Shown piece by piece: positions 55,769 to 64,000 of a DNA stretch of 64,000 bases. Below the pieces are notes generated by a model, which saw nothing but the letters and a program-made list of their open reading frames with translations, had not been told where the DNA came from and did not search any database. Location: NCBI GenBank assembly GCA_022376515.1, contig WTXI01000128.1, forward strand, positions 1-64,000, written 5' to 3'. Position numbers and translations under genes: made by a program. This DNA comes from Lactifluus volemus (taxonomy: Eukaryota; Basidiomycota; Agaricomycetes; Russulales; Russulaceae). Every line of letters starts with the position of its first letter. Position 1 is the first letter of the stretch.

Positions 55769-56217
55769 AATTTGGGGATCAGAATGTAGAATATTGAGGA
55801 GGAGGCTGAGTGGAGGTGACTTGGAAATGGCTGAGGGAGACCGTGACTGCCGAAGTTTCAAGCACTTGCTCACGTGACTATGCACTACCTTGACCACGCA
55901 CGGCGCGCAGCTCTGCGAGATCATGGTTATTGTGAAGGGTCCTCAAGTCAAAGCTTGCCCTGCTCACGCGCACCCGTGAGCCTGAAACGTTTTCGAAAGA
56001 CAGAAACGTAGACTGAGTATCGCTTGAAGAGCAAATCTAGCAGTTAGAACAAGTATTGGTTGCATGGCCACCTTGAGGAACGACGAAGTTAGTGCTCTGC
56101 TGAGATGGTCTTGCCTCTCCTTTTCGAGTTTACATTTGTATACCACTGCATGTAGCTAATATAAAGGACAGTCCTTGAGTTTGAAATATGACACTAGAAA
56201 GTCCAATTAGACTCGGA

Positions 56218-56552
56218 TTAACTGTGACTATATACTGTAGTCCAATCCAAACCATGCACAAAGTTTGACAGATCTAGCTCGGTATAATGTCTGCCTGCAA
56301 TCCAAACAGTGTTAGATCTCTGAAGATATGGTCGATGAATCTGTGGAATCCACAAAAAAAGTTGTCCCTCATCCCCACACATCCAACCATCATGGTTGAT
56401 TGAAAGCTTGTCTATAAAGTAGATCTTCTCAATATCTCCTGTGCTACCCTTCACGCGAATTCTGTGGTCTCGCGGGGCCGAGGCGGTGGACTGCCTATCC
56501 GTCAAGTAAGGGGTGATTCGGTAGATCCAGTAGATGAGCCAGATACGCACTC
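56218..56552 (-). pseudogene. Detached C-terminal cap of NLR copy 2
   Basis: In copy 1 the WD40 domain continues into a cap of about 110 residues. Here the codon GGA after WDVTT is TGA (56553-56555). A second small change near 56502 shifts the frame, but the rest (DGWMCGDEGQLFLWIPQ to the TAA at 56218-56220) is well preserved, so the loss is recent. Confidence 0.75.
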
Positions 56553-59500
56553 TCATGTTGTAACATCCCACATGCGAATCGTGTGATCATCTGAGGCCGA
56601 GATCATGTGCTGCCCATCTGGGGAGAATGCAACACAGTTGACCATATTTGCATGTCCAGTGAGCGGGCCTGCTATGACTTCTCCCGTTGCGGCATCCCAC
56701 ACGCGAATTGTGGTATCGTATGAGGTTGATGCGATGCGTTGCCCATCAGGTGAGAATGCAACAGAAGCAACAGAATTGGTGTGTCCAGTAAACGGACCTG
56801 CTACGGTCGCTCCTGTTTTACTATCCCACACGCAAATCGTGAAATCTTGCGAGCCTGAGGCAATGCGTTGCCCGTCTGGTGAGAATGCAACAGAAAAGAC
56901 ACCACCGGTGTGTCCGGTAATCGGGCCGACTACGACGTCTCCTGTTGTGGCGTCCCACACGCGAATTGTGAAATCGTCTGAAGCCGATGCGATGCGTTCC
57001 CCATCTGGCGAAAACGCAACAGAGCTAAGAGCTTCGGTATGTCCAGTGAATGGACCCACTACGACGTCTCCTGTTGTGACATCCCACACGCGAACCGTGC
57101 AATCGTTTGAGGCCGAAGCAATGTGTTGTCCATCCGGCGAGAATGCAACAAAGCTGACCTCATCGGGGTGGTCAAACGGGCCCGCCACGACATCTCCTGT
57201 TGTGGCATTCCAGATGCGAATCGTGGAATCCAGTGAGGCTGATGCAATGACCTGCCCATCTGGTGAAAATGCAATAGCAAGGACCGCTCCGGTGTGTCCA
57301 GTGAACGGACCCGCTACGATCTCTCCAGTTATTGCATCGAATAAGCAAATCTTGCGATCTGCAGAGGCCGAGGCAATGCGCTGTCCGTCCGGAGAGAATG
57401 CAGCAGAAAAAACCGAATTGGTGTGGCCAATAAACGGGCCAGGAACGAGACCTCCTGTTGCAGCATTCCAGATGCGAATCGTTTTATCTCCCGAGGCTGA
57501 GGCGATCCGCTGCCCGTCCGGAGAGAATGCAACAGAAAAGATGGAACCGATGTTTTGAGTAAACGGGCCCGCTACGACATCTCCTGTTGAGGCATCCCAC
57601 ACACGAACCGTGAGATCTTGCGAGGCTGATGCGATGCGCTGGCCGTCTGGCGAGTATGCGACAGAGAAGACAGCGCCATTGTGCCCAGTGAATGGGCCCG
57701 CTACAAGCTGTCCCGTTGTGGCATCCCATACACGAATCGTGCAGTCATATGAGGCCGAGGCGATGTGCTGCCCGTCCGGCGAAAACGCAACAGAGCTGAC
57801 AGCTTCGGTATGTCCAGTGAACGGACCCGCTACGCCCTCTCCTGTTGCGGCATCCCACATGCGAATTGTGCAGTCAATTGAGGCCGAGGCAATGCGCTGG
57901 CCATCCGGCGAGAATGCAACAGAATAGACCCCATCTGTGTGTCCTGTAAACGGGCCCGCTACGACCTCTCCCGTTGCAGCATCCCACATGCAAATCGTGC
58001 GATCCGAAGCTGAGGCAATGCGCCGACCATCTGGTGAGAATGCAACAGAATGAACCGCATCAGTGTGTCCAATAAATGGACCCGCTACAACCTCTCCACT
58101 TGTGGCATCCCATATACGAATCGTGCAGTCATGTGAGGCCGAGGCGATGCGCCGCCCGTCTGGGGAGAATACAACAGAGACAATCCAATCAGTATGTCCA
58201 ATAAATGAGCCCACTACGAGTTCCCCCGTTATGGCATCCCACACGCAAATCGTACGGTCTCGTGAGGCAGAGGCGATCCGCAGCCCGTCTGGAGAGAACG
58301 CAACGGAGTCGACTTGTGCGCTATGTGCCTGAATCTCCATTTCCAACGCCGGCCAATGAGACAACTGCCCGCGTTCCAGAGACAATATTTGAGGGAATAG
58401 GGGAGTGTAGTGCTTAGAAATATGAGAAGAGGATGGTGTGAAGGGCAATGCGGAGATATAGATATGCGGAGCGCTTCTTGCTATTGCCATCCCAAAATAT
58501 CCCACAAACGCCGATCCATCATTCGCCAATCCGAAAAACGTCTCCGCCTCCGCTTCAGAAGGCTGATCCAATAGTCACTACATGCCATATTCAATTATAG
58601 GATGTACGTACCTTCTGCTGGTCAGACCGCAACCATATCTTCAGGGATGACAATGCTCGCGAAGCAAACCCCACACTGCTCTTGATGCTAAGCACCTCCA
58701 GCCAAAATAGGAACTTTCCCTCGAACAGGGATCGAAGTTTCATGAAGAGATCGTGTTCAAAAGTAAGGTGTTTTAAATGGTCGCCCCAGAAAAGGCAGGC
58801 ATATGATAGAGCTGGTGGGATATGTTTTGTGATTCGAGATTCCAAGTCGGGGACGTAACTGTTGGCGAAATACGACGACTCGAGCTCACAGATGTTGAAC
58901 TTGAGATGATCCAGCATTAATCCAACGCAGGAATGTGCTAACTGATGGTGGGCTTCCCCAAGGTCGACATAAAATACGTCGCTCTTCTTATTCGTGAGAA
59001 AGTCGCGGAATGAGGTATGGAGAGGAACGATTGGACGCGTGTCATTGGCCGGAGTCACGTTACTCAGAAGCGAACTGAGGTGACGAAGCATCTCGAGAAC
59101 AGGCTCAGAATCCTCCGGGTCATCGATGGGAGCATACCGTCTCAGAGCTACCAATGATCGAAGGGAGAGAGGTTTGACCGCAGCAAAAAGCTGTCCCATC
59201 ACCGAGCGAAATAGGACTTGTGCTTCATAAGGTTTGAAGTAACCTTCCAGAACTTCTTCGTATAACTTGTCCAACGGATCTTGTCTATTGAGATCCTGAG
59301 AGTGTCCCAGTAGGCGCTGAACGCACTTCTTCTTGCTAAACCCAAAGGTAGCAGGAGGGCTATTTATGAATCCGCATGCGACGGCTGCCCACTGAAACAC
59401 GCCCTCTGCCGCTTTTGCTAGTTTCATCCCGTGGTCTTTGAAAACATCAGGAGGGAGCTCGTTCTCAATATACACGCAAATATCTTGCTCCGTCCTGGCA

Positions 59501-61720
59501 GCCAGTTTCGCGTCGTCCATGTAGAGGGTATCGACAGATGACGCTTTGGAAAATGCAGCCTCGACACTATCCTCTGGCCTTGAGGTAACCAGGATACGAA
59601 ATTTTTGCGGGAGCTCGAACAGATTTTGAGAGAGAAATGCGTGTAGCCCATTTTTACCGGATGCATCTCCGCTTTCATCCAACGCATCAATAACGATAAG
59701 AATGGGGTCACGAACTTCCAGGCTCTTGAGTGGTTCAAGGAGGAGGGATTCGAAGAGTGTACGATAGTCTCGGGTACCACTAAGAGAGGAATTATCCTTC
59801 ACGACTCTGCCGAGGGCTAGTTTGAAAGCAGGATTGCGATCGGAGAGATCGCGGGCAATTGTCGTGAAGAGCTGGTAAGCCTCGTCTTTGGACTGCTCCT
59901 TTCGGAGGAAGGCAAAGTAAGAGCCGAGACCCTTGTTCTCGAATCGGCGAGCGACTTCGTGTGCAATCGATGACTTCCCTGTTCCTGCTTGGCCGAGGAG
60001 GACGAGCGCACGTTCGGATTGTGGATTCTCGACCCACTTGATGATGTAATCTAGGAAGTCGACGCGTGTGCCAAGAAGGCAGCGTTTCGTATTGCCATGT
60101 CGCCAGCCTCCCTTGTAAGGCAATTCTCTGATTATTGCGCCGAATTCTGTGAGAGCGTTGTCAGATCGACCAACCGACAATGTTATGTCACTTGTTAATA
60201 AAATCACGCACCAACTTCTGATGCTTGGTTTGACATCGTTGCTAGCTGTGAATTCAATCCAGTGAGCCGAGAAACTCCTACTTGGTTGGACAAGTATTAC
60301 TCATGTTACTCACATCGAGCTGTATTCCGAGCACAGCAATCTCTGTGGTGACAGCAGCACGCGCGAGGAAATCATCTCGCAGTCGGATGAGGGTCGTGCG
60401 ATACTGTTCAATTTCTCCGTCGACTTGACCAAATATATTCTTCCAAGTCCGCGTCCCTGCAACCCATATATTTATGGCCACCAACGAGAGGTCGACAGGA
60501 CTTACCGACTTGTACATGCTTCGCATACAATTCGATAAATTTCCCAATTTCAGAGACGCACTGTAGCATCTCCTGTATGATTTTTGCTTCTCTAGACTCC
60601 GGCTTGATGTTCCTCAAAGCGTCCGCATCTTTGGCAAACTCAAATGCATCGCGTATCGCTTCAAATAATGCCTGGACGTTGTCGTCACGCCCAACTTGCT
60701 GTATGAAAGTCTAGCAGTTAGGTGAAATCAGTGTGAATGTTCCGTATACGCCCACTACGCAAGGTGACGCACCTCGGGAACCTTTGAGAGTAGACTCCAT
60801 GCTAGGGATGCATATGGATGCAACTGAGAAACCCGAGTTAGCTCAACAAAGGGCGAGTAGAATGATATTGAGCATACTGCTGCGATTGGGCCGACGGTAT
60901 CCATTACCCGCTTGATAACACCAACAGCACGGCTCCATGTTTCCATGGTTTTGATAGCTTTCTCAGCGCTACGGAGGGCATCACCTGACAACTCCGTCTG
61001 GTTGTCCGCGTCTGGTCGCACAGTGGTAATCGTGATCGTTAAGACTGTGGCTGGCTCAGCTGCAGGTCCACCAGTGCTGCTCAAAATAATATCGAGTTCT
61101 ACATATAGGATGCTCAGCCAGATGGATAAGAATTATATGCAAAAGACGAACCATGTTGGGGTTCACAGACAACATCCTTCCGTCCAATAAGGGTGTCCTT
61201 ATGCATCGTGCTTTTCGCAAAAAGAGATATTGAAATGGGGGAGAGTGGTTGTACAGCGCTTCAGGAGAGTCAGCTGTAAGTAGGAGTGAAAATACGAGAT
61301 TCCCCACAAGGCTTCGATATTCTCATTCCATTCCAGACGTTGTCCGACGCTCCGCACAGATCGTGTTTGCCATGTCCTCGGTCCGTCCGCCACAGTAACA
61401 TAGAATTGTCTTTTTCTCCCAAGGGAGGTCTTGATGCGGGGAAGATTGTGCGCCTTGAGGACTGCCAGGAAAAAAGATATGGTACTTATCAGAACAATAT
61501 CGCTGGGATACCTACCAGTCACATGGAACTGGTGCAGGGCCTGTTGTGTTTCACCGACCTGAGCGCTGTTCAAAGTCGGTTATGTGAGAAAATATTGGAA
61601 TGAAATTGAAGGAAGTGACGCACCTTATTCCGGAGTTTTGAGGGCTTGTGCTGTAGTAATAGTTAACATCAACATCGGGCGGGGGGACAGTTTGACTCAC
61701 GTATTCCGAGTCTGGATCAT
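56553..61720 (-). CDS. NACHT-WD40 NLR receptor, copy 2 (12 exons, about 1518 aa, C-terminally truncated)
   Basis: Exons, from the start: 61701-61720, 61624-61650, 61516-61565, 61308-61461, 61152-61258, 60878-61098, 60773-60823, 60506-60710, 60314-60456, 60212-60245, 58612-60146 and 56553-58562. All junctions keep phase and have GT-AG sites, so the start ATGATCCAGACTCGG is well supported. Residues 33-119 are C2-like (VLKAHNLPRIKTSLG, FYVTVADG, FAKSTMHKDTLIGRKDV). Residues about 190-330 are helical (HPYASLAWSLLSKVP), like fungal STAND N-terminal domains. NACHT has Walker A GQAGTGKSS (about 389-397) and LIVIDALDESGD. Fourteen WD40 repeats start near residue 931. TGA replaces a Gly codon after repeat 14. 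Confidence 0.92.
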
Positions 61721-61860
61721 TTGGGTGTCCTTGTGCGAGAGCGATGGTAGCTACAACGGTAATGTTTGAGGACTGAGATACAGGAACGAAGGAAGAGTTG
61801 AGCGGATGAGGCAACGAAGCGTCAAAGGAGGAGGGCGCAGTGGACGTCGCCTTGTCGCCT

Positions 61861-61881
61861 TATCGTGATATGATCACGATA
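61861..61881. promoter_or_regulatory. 21-bp palindrome upstream of NLR copy 2
   Basis: Same perfect 9-bp arms and ATG centre as at 47859-47879, and the same 141-bp distance from the NLR start codon. Confidence 0.5.
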
Positions 61882-62044
61882 CGCCTCTTACCCTTTTTGT
61901 AGCCTGCTGGGGCAGCCACTTCTAGAACATTGACTAGGTCGAGCGTCTAGACCCACCTTTATAGTAATTGACCCTGGGCATAACACACACTGTTAATCCA
62001 ATCCCTCAGCTCCACACCCAACAAATCACAGCGCACTAGAGCCC

Positions 62045-62157
62045 GCCCGTCGTCGTCTAGTGGCATGGTGACCTATGGCATCCTCGAACCAAACCACGCA
62101 CGGGATTCCTTCCTCTTGCAAGAGTGAGCAAGGCTCGTACCTCGGAAGAGCGGACAT
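62045..62157 (-). pseudogene. Third, partial copy of the uncharacterised gene's 5' end
   Basis: The ATG at 62157-62155 (MSALPRYEPCSLLQEEGIPC) matches the first exon region of the genes at 28145 and 55768. Here the codon that is TAG in those copies is TGG (VVWFEDAIG), so it preserves an older state. Homology ends near 62083, after which the sequence is unrelated. It marks the start of a mosaic third unit. Confidence 0.55.
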
Positions 62158-62444
62158 AATTTAGGGGTCAGGGTAACTTGGAAGTGTGAACTTTCTGTGC
62201 AAGTTCTTAAGTTTTATGCGCTTATTCACGTGACTGTGTACGTGGGCCCCACGCCATCTCTACTACACCTCCTGTCGCTCGTTCATCCTGCCTGCATACG
62301 TGTTGAGTAACTGCATTTTTTTTTTGGCTCTACGATGGTGCCTAGCTAAGGACTTCCGTCCCCTCAGCAGACCTATCAAGCCACGGTGGCTGTTGCCTAC
62401 GCAATGACTGGCAACTGCTATGCTATTGTCGGAGGGGCCGCCTG

Positions 62445-63343
62445 TATTAGTGGTCACGATCCATGCTTCGCCTCTTTAATATTATCTTGGTCCTTGACTC
62501 CTCGCCGTGTCCTCGCACTACTAAGTTAGTGGTTCATAACTAGTACTCACCTATGATACAAAATCCCAAACTCATAACAGTCATTCACTTCAAGGACATC
62601 TCACAAACGTTATGTTGTCTGTGGGGTGTTTACGATGAAATGATCACAGAATAAATTCCCACTGGCACATAAAGCAAAAAGTTGACAACGTGAAGGGTGG
62701 ACCCTAGGTCCCTGACATTCCTGATATGCAAAAACCATGAACTAATATCCGCCTCTGGTAACATAAAGTCCACCATGCGTGATAATACACTTGTACAATG
62801 TGGATTGTGGGTCCTCATGGGCTGGTCTGCAGAGGTCCATAAACTCATCAGTTAAAGATATATAAGATGTATTACCATCAATTCTCAGAAACAATATGAA
62901 CTAAGTTATCAAACTCTATGTTTGGTCAGTCAAGGTTGCACCAGGCAGGCATGGGTTCTGACAGAACGTGCTATTGCCGAGTAGCAGGTGCAAGTCCACA
63001 TCCAGGTCCGGGCCCCGTTGGAGGGTCGGGCGTTGCCTCGAGGATGTAGTGGTTGGGGATGAAGTCGCGTTGTCTATGCTTATCTCAGCGTCGGGTAACT
63101 GTACAATGTCCGCTACACTTCCCACGCTGTCATCCTGACCCCGCTGTCCCCAATCCCCATTCCACCGTGGAGTCGGTGCAGCAAGAGCGAGAGCAGCAAA
63201 AGAGAGAGCTAAAATGATCTTTATAAACATCATTGCGTTCACAGCAAGTAACGTGAAAGGATAAAACGCTTCAAGGGTGATGACGTTGGTGAGAGAAGGA
63301 CGGGTTGGCCCCAGTATTTATACCCTGACAGCTCGAGTTTGTG
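62445..63343. repeat. Third, partial copy of the secreted-peptide module
   Basis: The segment starting GTGGTCACGATCCA is homologous to 22680-23400 and 51630-52370, but more diverged from both than they are from each other. It contains P3. Confidence 0.75.
62878..63233 (-). pseudogene. Small secreted-peptide gene P3, chimeric, with GC-AG intron and divergent end
   Basis: The ATG at 63233-63231 starts a signal peptide (MMFIKIILALSFAALALAA). Exon 1 (62972-63233) has about 50 extra residues after APTP (including DDSVGSV, DAEISIDNATSS) that match a segment of the other units at about 26160-26290 and 53763-53890. The intron 62916-62971 is again 56 bp, but its donor is GCACGT. Exon 2 stops at 62878-62880 before the Cys-containing end, which follows in another frame (GNTSYISLTDEFMDLC). 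It gives 99 residues if spliced. Probably decayed; a real but altered peptide cannot be excluded. Confidence 0.45.
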
Positions 63344-64000
63344 AAGGTTGAGGGCTCTGATTATGCTGATATCTGAAGCACTGAAGTACCACGCACATAC
63401 GGGTGATTCTAAAATTCTTGCGGCGTGCATGGTCTCTTTTCGATGGAAGTTGGTGAAAATTCGGGTCCATGTATTAGTCCGTTGCGATTCAGTTCGCGAA
63501 GATTCAGTTTCTTCCAGTACATTGCCAGTATCACGTCCATGCATGACACTGGCATCAGGGATCTTGGAGCGACTGGCTGCACAGCTATCGCGACTACATA
63601 ATCAATTCCTGATGCGCTCCACAGTGTGTATTGCAGCCTTCGGACAAGATCTTTTACCAATAATCCCGAAGGATTCCAACAACGAGAAAAACTCGACAAT
63701 CTAGCGCTATCAGCCCCCATTAGATACGCCGCAGTTGGCGAGATGAGCTAGTAGTATTTCCGAAGTCAGATGTAGCAGTTGGTGGTGTCAGAACTCAGAA
63801 GGTTGAAACCTCGAAGCTTAACATGTCCACCGCCAGCAGTTCGGCGCCTCGCGCCGCTTATTAATGATAAATTTCAAATCACGAGCTGACTTTGAAACAC
63901 ACCAAGGAAATGGCGGAATTTGTCCTTTCGATTTCTTGTTTTCTCACTCGCAGTGCGTCTTCGATTTCGTCAATATAAGCGAATGACGTTGAATCGACTC
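63344..64000. other. Right edge, no gene recognised
   Basis: Short open frames on both strands, none with recognisable features. Some phrases (TTTATCATTAATAAG-like and ACGAGCTGAC near 63850-63900) echo 20070-20150, suggesting the mosaic third unit continues beyond the window. Confidence 0.3.

Larger units (their letters stand above)
48132..62055. repeat. Segmental duplication, copy 2
   Basis: It matches 19191-48054 once the transposons of copy 1 are removed. Differences are scattered substitutions and small indels. It lacks the Tc1-like element (empty site near 52503) and the LINE (empty site near 58060), so both insertions came after the duplication or were lost here. Confidence 0.9.

Noticed and set aside
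1..64000. CRISPR arrays, operons, ribosome-binding sites, rRNA, tRNA
   Set aside because: The sequence is eukaryotic; no such structures were seen. Regular repeats trace to WD40 codons, LTR motifs or transposon ends.

Overview
The window looks like nuclear DNA of a filamentous basidiomycete, most likely an Agaricomycete. The grounds are spliced genes with 49-68 bp introns (GTRNGT donors, CTGAC/CTGAG branch motifs, YAG acceptors), a NACHT-WD40 (NLR/STAND) gene of basidiomycete type, chromodomain Ty3/gypsy elements, and a LINE with zinc-knuckle ORF1 and APE-type ORF2. No tRNA, rRNA or CRISPR was seen. No species is claimed.

Positions 1-19190 are a nest of Ty3/gypsy elements. The 3' end of a family A element (1-2113) sits in the 3' end of a family B element (2114-2876). 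Family B in turn appears to sit in the gag of a decayed family C element (2877-9875). A complete family A element on the minus strand (10068-18456, 5-bp duplication GTCGG) interrupts an older LTR (family D, to 19190). Its integrase is itself split by a solo family B LTR (12715-13322, duplication ATCAC).

Positions 19191-62055 are a large tandem duplication, and a mosaic third copy continues to the right edge. Each unit holds, on the minus strand, two tiny secreted-peptide genes, a decayed uncharacterised gene and a 12-exon NLR gene (C2-like, helical, NACHT and 14 WD40 repeats). A perfect palindrome lies about 141 bp upstream of each NLR start. Copy 2 (61720-56553) is open through the WD40 repeats but has lost its C-terminal cap to a nonsense change. 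Copy 1 keeps the cap but is broken by two 1-nt deletions and a 13.6 kb insertion between WD repeats 2 and 3.

That insertion is three layers deep. A roughly 7.3 kb LINE (30435-44060, 13-bp duplication, poly-A) is interrupted by a 6.3 kb inverted-repeat element (37111-43403, 7-bp duplication) with dense TTAAG arrays and a gag-like C3H1/CCHC protein. That element is interrupted by a 1.3 kb poly-A element (38133-39453, 15-bp duplication) encoding a C2H2 zinc-finger protein. Copy 1 also carries a 1384-bp TA-flanked inverted-repeat transposon (23525-24908) that copy 2 lacks; it contains a fragment resembling the RNase H end of a LINE.

The best candidates for undescribed biology are the zinc-finger poly-A element, the 6.3 kb inverted-repeat element, the secreted-peptide family linked to the NLR array, and the regulatory arrays in the LTRs (eight TGASTCA sites at 14/12-bp spacing; a self-priming binding site).
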